Made by a program: the position numbers and the translations under genes. A DNA stretch of 28,762 bases. It comes from Flavobacterium sp. UBA7665. Lineage in GTDB: Bacteria > Bacteroidota > Bacteroidia > Flavobacteriales > Flavobacteriaceae. The stretch covers positions 1-28,762 of the forward strand of contig DLHP01000027.1 of the NCBI GenBank assembly GCA_002483285.1. The letters are read 5' to 3'. The notes under the pieces are model-generated. The model was not told the origin of the DNA, searched no databases, and worked only from the letters and a program-made list of their open reading frames with translations. Shown here piece after piece: positions 1 through 6,907 of this stretch (position 1 is its first letter; each line of letters opens with the position of its first letter).

Positions 1-323
1 GCTTGCCCGCTGCGCCAAAAATTCCCACCGGAGACTTATCGTCCTTTGATTAGGGAACCTTCTTGGGAGGATTTTTCGTGCAGCTTCAGCAAACGAAAAA
101 TAAAATAAACACTTCCTACCTGGCTGGCCGTTCGGAGAAAAAGCGTAAAAAACAACGAGAAAAAGCGGCAGCGCGAAGCGTTAAGAGTGAGCCTGCAAGG
201 CGAACGGCTCAGCAAGCGCCCGCTTTTTTGAGGTAGTTTTTAGCTTTTTATCCGGAGGCCATTGATTTTTTGTTTCTTTTGTATCAAGACAAAAGAAAGG
301 TTTTGTTTCTTTTTCAAAAGAAA
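1..323. other. Gene-free edge region with hairpins
   Basis: I find no gene here that I can support. Three structures are visible. (1) AAAAAGCGG at 160-168 pairs with CCGCTTTTTT at 220-229, enclosing an inner stem TGAGCC (188-193) / GGCTCA (206-211); with its T-run this looks like a terminator-like or small structured RNA. (2) TTTCTTTTGT (273-282) / ACAAAAGAAA (289-298) is a perfect 10-bp stem with a 6-base loop. (3) TTTCTTTT (306-313) / AAAAGAAA (316-323) is a second hairpin directly before repeat R1. On the minus strand a frame is open from base 180 to the window edge (stop TAA at 183-181) but has no ATG start. Stretch 1-53 could also be the plus-strand 3' end of a gene lying outside the window, in frame 3 (stop 51-53) or frame 1 (stop 106-108); I cannot decide. 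Confidence 0.5.
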
Positions 324-405
324 TAGCCCCGATTGCAGCGGATATCCTTTTTAAACGACCAACGGGAGTTTAAAAAGATAGCAGCGGAAAGCGGGATAAA
401 GCTTC
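324..405 (+). repeat. Dispersed structured repeat, copy R1
   Basis: This is copy 1 of a family with four copies in the window. Conserved left flank: TAGCCCCGATTGCAGCGG, then ATCC. Central stem: CTTTTTAAAC (347-356) pairs perfectly with GTTTAAAAAG (368-377) around an 11-base loop. Conserved right flank: GCAGCGGAAAGCGGGA, followed by AAGCTTC and an A-run. Stem and loop are nearly identical to copy R4 at the other end of the window, which lies in the opposite orientation. It sits 5' of, and co-oriented with, the TPR gene at 475, just upstream of that gene's promoter. Confidence 0.85.
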
Positions 406-422
406 ACAAAAAAAAAATAACC

Positions 423-453
423 TTTGTTACTAAAACAAGAAACAATAACTTTG
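423..453 (+). promoter_or_regulatory. Bacteroidota-type promoter of the TPR gene
   Basis: TTTG at 423-426 (-33 element) is followed after 19 bases by TAACTTTG at 446-453 (-7 element). This matches the Bacteroidota primary-sigma consensus TTTG/N19-21/TAnnTTTG. Transcription would begin near 460, about 15 bases before the ATG at 475, which excludes the longer reading frame starting at 424. Confidence 0.75.
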
Positions 454-474
454 CGCCACAAAAAAACAAACACC

Positions 475-990
475 ATGTTTCACAGAAATATCAAACTAGT
501 CCTCGCCGCACTCATCGTCATTTACGGCATCTACGAAATTGTCGACGGTTACGTAGGCACAGGGATTTTCTTCATTTTACTATCAGCAATCCCGATTTTC
601 CTTTATTACAGAAATGAATTCATCCTACTTGCGTTTTTAAAATTGCGCAAACAGGATTTTCCGGGCGCGCAGAAATGGCTGGCTTTTATCAAAAACCCCG
701 AAACGGCTTTGGTCAGGAAACAACAAGGCTACTTTAATTATTTGCATGGCATCATGCATTCGCAGACCAACCTGCTCCAAGCAGAGAAGTATTTCAAAAA
801 GGCAGTTGAACTCGGTCTCAACATGGACATGGATTTGGCGGTTGCCAAACTCAACCTGGCCGGCGTGGCGCTTACCAGACGCAGAAAGCTCGAAGCAACA
901 GCGTTACTCAACGAAGCCAAGAAGCTCGATAAACAGGGCATGCTCAAGGACCAAATCACTATGATGAAAGAACAGATGAAAAAGATGTAA
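475..990 (+). CDS. Membrane-anchored tetratricopeptide-repeat protein
   Basis: This 171-residue protein has two hydrophobic segments near the N-terminus (about residues 6-21 and 27-42), so it is probably an inner-membrane protein with a cytoplasmic tail. The C-terminal two thirds is helical with TPR-like periodicity: LLQAEKYFKKAVELG and the following AKLNLAGVALTRRRKLEATALLNEAKKLD read as two consecutive TPR helix pairs. TPRs mediate protein contacts; the partner is unknown. The ATG at 475 was chosen over the in-frame ATG at 424 because the promoter -7 element lies at 446-453. It is a single-gene unit closed by a terminator at 1011. I do not recognise a specific named family. Confidence 0.75.
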   Translation: MFHRNIKLVLAALIVIYGIYEIVDGYVGTGIFFILLSAIPIFLYYRNEFILLAFLKLRKQDFPGAQKWLAFIKNPETALVRKQQGYFNYLHGIMHSQTNLLQAEKYFKKAVELGLNMDMDLAVAKLNLAGVALTRRRKLEATALLNEAKKLDKQGMLKDQITMMKEQMKKM

Positions 991-1010
991 GAAATTTATC
1001 TTACTATTTA

Positions 1011-1038
1011 AAGCCATTCTCATCAGAATGGCTTTTTT
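1011..1038 (+). terminator. Rho-independent terminator
   Basis: AGCCATTCT (1012-1020) and AGAATGGCT (1025-1033) form a perfect 9-bp stem with a 4-base loop, extended by flanking A/T pairs and followed by a run of T. It ends the TPR gene transcript. Confidence 0.88.
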
Positions 1039-1119
1039 GTAACCTTTTTTAGACAAAATGCAATTTTATATTTTTATATTTTGTTAATTTCGTTGACTAT
1101 AATCAATAAATTAACGGAT

Positions 1120-1818
1120 ATGAGAATATTTTTACTCCTTCTGCTCAATTTTATTGTTTTTCCTTCTTTGGCGCAAGACAGCGCAATTTCGTTTGCCGAT
1201 GCCATCAAAAAAAACATCAAAAAGTACAACTCCCAAACCGACCTGGCCTTTGATTCGGGCGATATTGCCAAAGGAAATGCCCTATTCGATTCATTGGTAC
1301 AGAATCATTTGGTAGGATCGCGATTTGACAATTACTCTTTCAAATGCATCAACAGCAGGAAAGTGAAACTCGAAAAAATTAAGAAACCGGTTTTCATTAT
1401 CACTTACGCTTCGTGGTGTGTCATGAACAAAGGCGAAATCCCTGCACTCAACAAACTCGCCCGCAAATACGACGATGACATGCAATTCATAGTGGTTTTC
1501 TGGGATATGCGCAGTGACGTCTTGAAAATATCGAGACAATTCAGCCACAAAATCAAAGTGTGTTACGCCAATGAGTCGTATCGCAATGACGCGGCAGTCG
1601 TGGCCACTTTAAAACATACCCTCGGATTCCCAACCTCGTACTTTCTCAATAGCGACCTACAGGTCGTGGATATTAAAAGAGGTGGCATTGCGATTCCGCC
1701 AGGACGGATTTCGGTTAAAAAGGCAATGGAAATCAACTACAACGTATTCAACGAAAGGCTCGTGAGTTTCATGGAAAAGAAAGATTTAACTAAACAGCAA
1801 CTCGCTAACAACGAGTAA
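1120..1818 (+). CDS. Secreted thioredoxin-like protein with a one-cysteine active site
   Basis: This 232-residue protein starts with a signal peptide (MRIFLLLLLNFIVFPSLAQ), so it acts outside the cytoplasm. The core matches the TlpA/AhpC-TSA thioredoxin fold: a beta strand leading to YASWC, a helix starting GEIPALNKLARKY, the strand MQFIVVFWDM, and a cis-proline loop GFPTSYFLN. The normal CxxC motif is degenerate: SWC is followed by V, M and N, so the second redox cysteine is missing. It may therefore be a peroxidase-like or binding variant instead of a dithiol reductase. The ATG at 1120 was chosen because it places the signal peptide at the N-terminus; the frame is open upstream to a TTG at 1081 but adds residues with no signal character. 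It ends at palindrome P1. Confidence 0.8.
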   Translation: MRIFLLLLLNFIVFPSLAQDSAISFADAIKKNIKKYNSQTDLAFDSGDIAKGNALFDSLVQNHLVGSRFDNYSFKCINSRKVKLEKIKKPVFIITYASWCVMNKGEIPALNKLARKYDDDMQFIVVFWDMRSDVLKISRQFSHKIKVCYANESYRNDAAVVATLKHTLGFPTSYFLNSDLQVVDIKRGGIAIPPGRISVKKAMEINYNVFNERLVSFMEKKDLTKQQLANNE

Positions 1819-1821
1819 ATT

Positions 1822-1890
1822 AAAACACAGATTCCACAAATTTCACAGATTAAAATTTATAATCTGTGGAATTTGTGGAATCTGTGTTTA
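1822..1890. repeat. Palindromic 9-bp-unit repeat P1 between convergent genes
   Basis: The left arm consists of three consecutive 9-mers, ACACAGATT, CCACAAATT and TCACAGATT; the right arm is their reverse complement except for one T:G position, giving a 27-bp stem with a short A/T-rich loop (AAAATTTAT). The element fills the gap between the convergent thioredoxin-like gene (stop 1818) and the lytic transglycosylase gene (stop 1912). It probably works as a bidirectional terminator. A second copy, P2, is at 4739-4807. Confidence 0.85.
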
Positions 1891-1911
1891 TTTTCTCAAT
1901 TAACTCGCTTT

Positions 1912-2820
1912 TCAATATCCGCTTAACGGAATTTCTATCGCGTACACTTTGCGCGAAGCGTTGATTAGCTTTTTGTCCCTCAACCACGGATTGTGGATTT
2001 TGAGGATTTTGTAATTGATTCCCTGAGATTTGGCAAAAGTCGCCAAATCGGTGATCGAACTGTCTACCATTATCTTTTTAGAAGGCAACTGCGCATACAA
2101 ATCTTGCTGGCCTATGGTAAAACCGTACTTTTCAGCGTTTTTCATGATTTCTTTTAGGGCCAAGATCCTAAACACGTAGCGCGAGGTTTCTTCGGTAAGC
2201 AACAAATCGTAGTAATCGGTGACTTTTTGCATTTCTATTTGTTTGTTCACACCGCTCATGCCTCCGTTGTAAGAAGCGGCGGCGAGTGTCCAACTCCCAA
2301 ACTTGGCTTTGGCATCGAGGAAATATTTACAGGCGGCTTCGGTGGCTTTCTCCAAATGGTAACGCTCGTCGACCATGTCGTTGACTTCCATACCGCGTTC
2401 GCGCGCAGTTTCGGGCATGAATTGCCAAATTCCCCTTGCCCCAGCCGGCGAAACCGCGTTGACCAGGTTGCTTTCAATAACTGCCAGATATTTAAAATCG
2501 TCTGGGACACCATACTTTTTCAGAATGGGCTCTATGGTCGGGAACGCACGGTTGGCGCGTTTGATTACGAGCAAAGTGGTAGCGTCGAGGTTGGCATTGA
2601 CGAGCAATTCACGGTCCAGGCGTTCTTTGACATCTGAGATGTGGAGTGGTGTGCGTTCACCCGCAAAATCAATGCTGTCGGGCAAGCTAAAATGCATTTC
2701 GGCTGTAACCTTTTTATTGGCTTTGGGTGTATAGGTGGTGCCGTACATCAGGACTCCGCTGACGAAAACTACCGCAGCAGTGAGGCCTAGTTTTTTAATC
2801 CAGTTCATAGTCATTTTCAA
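1912..2820 (-). CDS. Lytic transglycosylase, SLT domain (MltD-like)
   Basis: This 302-residue protein has an N-terminal hydrophobic anchor or signal segment (about residues 9-27) and is predicted to act in the periplasm on peptidoglycan, cleaving the MurNAc-GlcNAc bond with formation of 1,6-anhydro-MurNAc. The transglycosylase family 1 motifs are all present: catalytic glutamate E116 in IESN, GIWQFMPETAR at 130-140, and AAASYNGG at about 180-187. The C-terminal part (KIMVDSSITDLATFAKSQGI... ending KVYAIEIP) resembles a degenerate LysM-type glycan-binding module, as found in MltD. The start has three nearby methionines (residues 1, 3 and 5); the first is listed, but 2814 or 2808 are equally possible. 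It is 36 bases downstream of the alpha/beta hydrolase gene and likely co-transcribed with it. Confidence 0.88.
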   Translation of the reverse strand: MKMTMNWIKKLGLTAAVVFVSGVLMYGTTYTPKANKKVTAEMHFSLPDSIDFAGERTPLHISDVKERLDRELLVNANLDATTLLVIKRANRAFPTIEPILKKYGVPDDFKYLAVIESNLVNAVSPAGARGIWQFMPETARERGMEVNDMVDERYHLEKATEAACKYFLDAKAKFGSWTLAAASYNGGMSGVNKQIEMQKVTDYYDLLLTEETSRYVFRILALKEIMKNAEKYGFTIGQQDLYAQLPSKKIMVDSSITDLATFAKSQGINYKILKIHNPWLRDKKLINASRKVYAIEIPLSGY

Positions 2821-2856
2821 ATTTAGTGATACCGTAAACCTACAAAATCGGGCGGT

Positions 2857-3516
2857 CTATCCCAAAATTATTTTCGGCAGATTTTCGTTGAGCCATTTGT
2901 ATTTGTTCAGGATCATAATGTGTGTCCCGCCGTGGATTTTGATGCAGTTGGCAATGTTCTTTACTGGAAAAACCTCGTCGGCATCTCCGTGGATGTGGAT
3001 TACGTTGGGATCAGCTATTTCCCTATCCCAGCAAACCACTTGTTCTATCGCCCATTCCAGGTAAGTCTTGTCGCGAACCGAAAGAAACTTCTCATACAAG
3101 CGCAACCGCTTTTGGATCAGGCCGCCACCAAAAGAGAACTTGTTGAGCAATTCAATGTGGTGGATCAGACTCACCGGAATCAACTTGTAGGCTTTGGTTA
3201 ATTTAGTCACTTTCATGCGCCGCGGCAATTCCTTGTTGGATTTGACACTTGAAATGATGATGAGCTTTCGCAAATTCAGGAACCTAGCCATCTCCTGAAC
3301 CATCACGCCGCCAAATGAAACGCCAATGAGTACGGCTCCGTCTTTAGGGACGCGCTCAGCCAACCGTTGGGCGTATGCGGCCAGGCTTTCTTTCTTTTTG
3401 GGGATTTCCCATTCCAGGAAATGCATCTCAAAAGTGTCGGGCGGCAACAGTATGCGCTCAAAAATCGCCGGACTGGCGGCCAAACCTGGCATAAAATAAA
3501 CCGGAATCTTACTCAT
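2857..3516 (-). CDS. Alpha/beta hydrolase
   Basis: This 219-residue cytoplasmic protein has no signal peptide. It has the alpha/beta hydrolase triad in order: nucleophile elbow GVSFGG with S67, an acid at D178 or D180 in HGDADEVFP, and H199 in GGTHIMI. It begins with the short strand PVYFMPGLAASP typical of the oxyanion loop. There is no cap domain insertion of obvious size. The substrate cannot be told from sequence; small esterases and thioesterases share this architecture. It is the first gene of a two-gene minus-strand unit with the lytic transglycosylase, and divergent from the acetyltransferase at 3667. Confidence 0.82.
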   Translation of the reverse strand: MSKIPVYFMPGLAASPAIFERILLPPDTFEMHFLEWEIPKKKESLAAYAQRLAERVPKDGAVLIGVSFGGVMVQEMARFLNLRKLIIISSVKSNKELPRRMKVTKLTKAYKLIPVSLIHHIELLNKFSFGGGLIQKRLRLYEKFLSVRDKTYLEWAIEQVVCWDREIADPNVIHIHGDADEVFPVKNIANCIKIHGGTHIMILNKYKWLNENLPKIILG

Positions 3517-3608
3517 GAGACTTGCTGAAATTTGCCTAAAATTAGCTTTTTAGATTCTAAACCGCGCGAAAGTTATTATAAAATTACCATTATTTGATTG
3601 TCAATCAC

Positions 3609-3639
3609 TTGACTATGCGCTCATAAAAAGGTACCTTTG
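3609..3639 (+). promoter_or_regulatory. Bacteroidota-type promoter of the acetyltransferase operon
   Basis: TTGA at 3609-3612 and TACCTTTG at 3632-3639 are separated by 19 bases, matching TTTG/N19/TAnnTTTG with one mismatch in the -33 element. Transcription would start near 3646, about 20 bases before the ATG at 3667. Confidence 0.7.
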
Positions 3640-3666
3640 TAACGAACTTTTTTTATTTAAATAAGC

Positions 3667-3978
3667 ATGCAAATTATGGAAGCAACGACTACAATGGAAA
3701 TCAAGGACAATACTTTTGCACGGCAATTCGAAACTACATCACCACAAGGCATGGTTTCGTTAGAATATTCATTTCAGGAGAAAAAGATTTTCTTAACCAA
3801 AATCAACGTTCCTGAAGGTTTTGACAACGAAGAATTCATCAACGACCTTTTAAAACACATCATGGAAATCGCTTACGAGCGCAAACTCAAGGTGATGCCA
3901 ATCCTTCCTAAAATCGCAACGTTTTTCAGGAAGCACCCAATCTATAAAGACCTTTTGCCACCTGGAATCAAACTGTAA
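3667..3978 (+). CDS. Small GNAT-like N-acetyltransferase (YjdJ/COG2388 type)
   Basis: This protein of 103 residues (or 100 if the second ATG at 3676 is used) resembles the minimal GNAT proteins of the COG2388 / CG-type acetyltransferase group. The N-terminal half gives the antiparallel strands (MVSLEYSFQEKKIFLTKINVPEGF), then comes a helix (EEFINDLLKHIMEIAYERKLKVMPI), and the end LPKIATFFRKHPIYKDLLP is the family's characteristic C-terminus, in which the helix after the acetyl-CoA-binding strand is followed by a conserved FFxxHPxY. The acceptor substrate is unknown. It has its own promoter at 3609-3639 and is followed after 2 bases by the T9SS protein gene, so the two are co-transcribed. Confidence 0.8.
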   Translation: MQIMEATTTMEIKDNTFARQFETTSPQGMVSLEYSFQEKKIFLTKINVPEGFDNEEFINDLLKHIMEIAYERKLKVMPILPKIATFFRKHPIYKDLLPPGIKL

Positions 3979-3980
3979 AT

Positions 3981-4715
3981 ATGAAGCCATTTTACTGCCT
4001 CGTTTTTAGCCTTTTTACGTTTTGCACTTATGCTCAGGTTGCTACACCGCCACCGCCGGGTTGTGATGTTTTTGGCATGATTGACACAGATAACGACGGT
4101 TATGCCCAATTTGATACCGATTGGTTCTTGCATACTTATTACCCGGCAAAACTTTTGGCACAACACGGCTTTGATTTATCGGGCTACATGTTGCAATGGA
4201 GTACAGCAATCGAGCCCATCCACACCAACGCTACGCCATTCGAAGAATTCATTTACATCGATTTCATTTATTCGGGAAGCGGCCCTTATTACGAGCAGCT
4301 TGACATCGGTGCGGCTTATTACAATTGCGTCAAACTTGAAGCACTTGCCGCGACTGGCGATGAAGATAACGACCAGATTTCGAACGCCGCCGAAGACCTT
4401 AACGGAAACGGAAACCTTACCGATGACGACGGCGACAACGACTGGGACCCAGATTTCCTCGATCCCGACACAACACTGAAAGTAAGCGATTTTAAAACTA
4501 CGACGGTTGCGATGCAGCCCAATCCGGCGCAAAGCATGGTCTATTTCGCTTCAAATGTCAAGGAAGTTTCGGCTTATTCAACTGACGGCAAAAAAATTCC
4601 GCTCAGCGTGAAAGACAGTAGTGTCAATGTCAGCGAACTCGACAATGGATTTTACCTGATTTCCGGGCAAACTGAACATGGAAAATCTTTTACCGCGAAA
4701 CTCATCAAAAATTAA
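3981..4715 (+). CDS. Secreted calcium-motif protein with T9SS type A sorting domain
   Basis: This 244-residue protein begins with a Sec signal peptide (MKPFYCLVFSLFTFCTYAQ). Two acidic stretches look like thrombospondin type 3 or EF-hand-like calcium sites: IDTDNDGYAQFDTD (residues 34-47), and the Asp/Asn-rich segment 127-163 containing GDEDNDQIS and LNGNGNLTDDDGDND. The last 70 residues or so (from MQPNPAQSMVYFAS, through VSAYSTDGKKIPL, to LDNGFYLISGQTEHGKSFTAKLIKN) are a typical type IX secretion C-terminal sorting domain, so the mature protein is expected on the cell surface or secreted. No enzyme domain is visible. It lies 2 bases after the acetyltransferase stop codon and ends before palindrome P2. 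Confidence 0.85.
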   Translation: MKPFYCLVFSLFTFCTYAQVATPPPPGCDVFGMIDTDNDGYAQFDTDWFLHTYYPAKLLAQHGFDLSGYMLQWSTAIEPIHTNATPFEEFIYIDFIYSGSGPYYEQLDIGAAYYNCVKLEALAATGDEDNDQISNAAEDLNGNGNLTDDDGDNDWDPDFLDPDTTLKVSDFKTTTVAMQPNPAQSMVYFASNVKEVSAYSTDGKKIPLSVKDSSVNVSELDNGFYLISGQTEHGKSFTAKLIKN

Positions 4716-4738
4716 AGTGATTTTCAGGGATTTAAATT

Positions 4739-4807
4739 AAACACAGATTGCACAAATTTCACAGATTTTATACCGCTAAATCTGTGAAATTTGTGCAATC
4801 TGTGTTA
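4739..4807. repeat. Palindromic 9-bp-unit repeat P2 between convergent genes
   Basis: Same family as P1. The left arm is ACACAGATT, GCACAAATT and TCACAGATT; the right arm is its exact reverse complement, giving a perfect 27-bp stem around a loop containing TTATACCGCTA. The unit-2 first base is G here and C in P1, with the pairing base changed to match in both. It lies between the convergent T9SS protein gene (stop 4715) and mtaB (stop 4813). Confidence 0.88.
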
Positions 4808-4812
4808 TATCA

Positions 4813-6138
4813 TTATACCGTAACCTTCAGAAATTCCATCCTGACCGAACCATCCTCATCAATTTTCGTAAGGTTGATTTCGTGTAAAGTATTCACAAGT
4901 TCAGGATTCCACGGGGTTTTCACTTTAACATAATTCTCGGTAAATCCGTGGATGTAACCTTCCTTATTCTCGCTCTCAAACAAAACCGTGCGGTTCGTAC
5001 CGAGCTGGTCTTCATAAAAAGCACGGCGCTTCTTGACCGACAACCCGCGCAACATCTTACTGCGCTTGGCGCGTACATTGGCAGGAACAATCCCATCAAA
5101 AGCCGCGGCTTCTGTATTGTCGCGCTCCGAATAGGTAAAGACGTGCAGGTACGAAATGTCGAGGTCGTTCAAAAAATGATAGGTTTCTAAAAAGTGTTCG
5201 TCGGTTTCACCCGGAAATCCTACAATCACGTCCACGCCAATACAGGCGTGCGGCATGACTTCGCGGATCTTGGAAACCCTTTCGGTATAAACCTCGCGCA
5301 AATAACGGCGCTTCATTTTCTTAAGGATCTCATTGCTGCCCGATTGCAGCGGAATATGGAAATGCGGCACAAAGGTGCGGCTTTTCGATACAAATTCAAT
5401 CGTTTCATTCCTGAGCAAATTCGGTTCGATAGACGAAATTCGCAATCGCTCAATGCCTTCTACTGCATCCAAAGCCTGAACGAGTTCCAGAAAAGTATGC
5501 TCGTGTTTTTTATTGCCAAATTCGCCTTTGCCATAATCGCCAATATTGACGCCGGTCAAGACAATTTCTTTGATGTTTTGCTGGGAGATTTCCTTTGCGT
5601 TTTGAAGCACATTCTCGAGAGCATCGCTTCGTGAAATACCGCGCGCCAGCGGAATTGTACAATACGTACACTTGTAATCGCAACCATCCTGCACTTTTAA
5701 AAAGGCACGCGTCCGGTCGCCAATCGAATAGCTTCCAACATAAAAATCGGCTTCGGAAATCTCGCACGAATGCACCTCGCCCATGTCATTTTTAGACAAA
5801 TCGTTGATGTAATCGGTAATCTTGAACTTTTCGGTCGCGCCCAATACCAAATCCACACCATCCACCGCGGCAAGTTCTTCGGGTTTTAATTGTGCATAAC
5901 AACCCACCGCCGCGACAAACGCCTTATCGTTGAGCTTCATTGCCTTTTTCACATATTGCTTGAACTGCTTGTCAGCATTTTCGGTCACCGAGCAGGTGTT
6001 GATCACATAAATATCGGCCACTTCCTCAAAATCCACACGATCAAAACCTTCGTCCTGAAAGCTGCGGGCAATAGTAGAAGTCTCCGAAAAATTCAGTTTG
6101 CAACCAAGTGTGTAAAAAGCTACTTTTTTTCTTTCCAT
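4813..6138 (-). CDS. mtaB: tRNA t6A37 methylthiotransferase MtaB
   Basis: This 441-residue radical-SAM enzyme converts N6-threonylcarbamoyladenosine at tRNA position 37 to its 2-methylthio form. The methylthiotransferase N-terminal domain carries the three cysteines of the auxiliary 4Fe-4S cluster: C13 in LGCKLN, C49 in NTCSV and C80 in VGCYAQ. The radical-SAM cluster motif is C153, C157 and C160 (CDYKCTYC). Later come the conserved ISSIEP and HIPLQSGS segments and GVDVIVGFPGE. The C-terminal part (from about residue 375) is the TRAM region. TLGCKLN at the N-terminus, where MiaB and RimO usually have GC-x-MN, favours MtaB. Its leader is occupied almost up to the start codon by repeat R2. Confidence 0.93.
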   Translation of the reverse strand: MERKKVAFYTLGCKLNFSETSTIARSFQDEGFDRVDFEEVADIYVINTCSVTENADKQFKQYVKKAMKLNDKAFVAAVGCYAQLKPEELAAVDGVDLVLGATEKFKITDYINDLSKNDMGEVHSCEISEADFYVGSYSIGDRTRAFLKVQDGCDYKCTYCTIPLARGISRSDALENVLQNAKEISQQNIKEIVLTGVNIGDYGKGEFGNKKHEHTFLELVQALDAVEGIERLRISSIEPNLLRNETIEFVSKSRTFVPHFHIPLQSGSNEILKKMKRRYLREVYTERVSKIREVMPHACIGVDVIVGFPGETDEHFLETYHFLNDLDISYLHVFTYSERDNTEAAAFDGIVPANVRAKRSKMLRGLSVKKRRAFYEDQLGTNRTVLFESENKEGYIHGFTENYVKVKTPWNPELVNTLHEINLTKIDEDGSVRMEFLKVTV

Positions 6139-6145
6139 GTTTTTT

Positions 6146-6236
6146 GGGCGTTTCCCTTCGGGTCGGGCTTTCCGCTACAATTTTTATTTCCTTCCTCTGC
6201 GTTCCAGTAAATAAAAGATTTCCACTTCAATCCCTA
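6146..6236 (-). repeat. Dispersed structured repeat, copy R2, in the mtaB leader
   Basis: Read on the minus strand, the left flank is TAGGGATTGAAGTGGAAATC, followed by stem TTTTATTT (6216-6209) pairing with AAATAAAA (6189-6182) across a 19-base loop, then the right flank GTAGCGGAAAGCCCGA, CCCGAAGGGAAACGCCC. The flanks match R1, R3 and R4, but the stem sequence is different and still self-complementary. It ends about 8 bases before the mtaB start codon, in the same orientation as the gene. Confidence 0.8.
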
Positions 6237-6460
6237 ACGCGGGCAACCTACTCCAATTGAGCCTGCAAATTTACACACAATAATCGGTTTCAAAAAACAC
6301 AAACGCCGTTTTTTAAATCGCTTCGCACAATTCGGCCTTTTGCCTCGGGTGTTAATTATCAATGAATTACATACATACAAAATATTAAACCTTTGCCAAA
6401 TCGGTTGCATTCCGGCCAATGTTGTGCTAAATTTAAAAGACACAACTAAAATTCACAGTC
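6237..6460. other. Intergenic region upstream of the PepSY-like gene
   Basis: Together with R2 this makes a gene-free stretch of over 300 bases between mtaB and the gene at 6461. I see no tRNA and no conserved small ORF. A possible promoter for the PepSY-like gene is annotated at 6405-6435. Confidence 0.5.
6405..6435 (+). promoter_or_regulatory. Possible promoter of the PepSY-like gene
   Basis: TTGC at 6405-6408 and TAAATTTA at 6428-6435 are 19 bases apart. The spacing is right, but both boxes deviate from TTTG and TAnnTTTG by one base or more. It would give a leader of about 20 bases. Confidence 0.4.
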
Positions 6461-6892
6461 ATGAAAACCAAAAACATCCTTGCCGCTTTATTGCTGGTCA
6501 TTGCAATATCGGCCACCGCACAAAAGAAAATCAACCCGAGCGAATTGCCACAAGGCGCAACGGCTTTCCTTGACAAACATTTTAAAGGCATCCCGATTGA
6601 GAAAGCCAAGAAAGACGCCGAACACGGAGAAAAAGGCTACGAGGTCATCCTCAAAGACGGCACCGAAATCGAGTTTTGGAAAGACGGCGCTTGGCGCGAA
6701 GTAGACGGCAAAGGCAAACCAATCCCTACCGCTTACATTTCTGCAGTCATCGTAGACTATGTCGCCAAAAATTACCCAAACGAGAAAATCACGCACATCG
6801 ATTACGGCCACAAAGACGTTGATGTTGACCTCACCAATAAGATCGATTTAGAGTTCGACAAGAGCGGCCGGTTTTTAAAAGGCGATAAATAA
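6461..6892 (+). CDS. PepSY-like periplasmic protein
   Basis: This 143-residue protein has a clear signal peptide (MKTKNILAALLLVIAISATAQ). The rest matches the PepSY-like / beta-lactamase-inhibitor-like fold common in Bacteroidota: NPSELPQGATAFLDKHFKGIPIEKAKKD, then YEVILKDGTEIEFWKDGAWREVDGKGKPIP, and a second similar half, AVIVDYVAKNYPNEKITHIDYGHKDVDVDLTNKIDLEFDKSGRFLKGD. Two half-repeats of helix plus strands are typical of this family. The function of such proteins is not settled; they are thought to be periplasmic binding or inhibitory proteins. It is convergent with the sensor kinase gene, with 9 bases between the stop codons. Confidence 0.82.
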   Translation: MKTKNILAALLLVIAISATAQKKINPSELPQGATAFLDKHFKGIPIEKAKKDAEHGEKGYEVILKDGTEIEFWKDGAWREVDGKGKPIPTAYISAVIVDYVAKNYPNEKITHIDYGHKDVDVDLTNKIDLEFDKSGRFLKGDK

Positions 6893-6907
6893 CCAATCCC
6901 GTTATTT
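6887..6907. terminator. Hairpin spanning both convergent stop codons
   Basis: AAATAAC (6887-6893) pairs with GTTATTT (6901-6907) around loop CAATCCC. The stop codon of the PepSY-like gene and that of the opposing kinase gene each lie inside one arm. No long T-run follows, so its strength as a terminator is uncertain. Confidence 0.4.

Noticed and set aside
424..474. N-terminal extension of the TPR protein from the ATG at 424
   Set aside because: A good promoter -7 element lies at 446-453 inside the extension, and the membrane segments begin just after the ATG at 475.
2227..2637. Open frame of 136 codons on the plus strand inside the lytic transglycosylase gene
   Set aside because: It lies antisense to a gene with intact catalytic motifs and has no recognisable domain; it is a shadow frame.
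1822..4807. CRISPR array made of the CACAGATT repeats
   Set aside because: The units are contiguous 9-mers arranged as inverted arms, with no unique spacers and no cas genes in the window.
4748..4933. Small ORF of 61 codons starting inside palindrome P2
   Set aside because: It is produced by the palindrome and runs antisense into the 3' end of mtaB.
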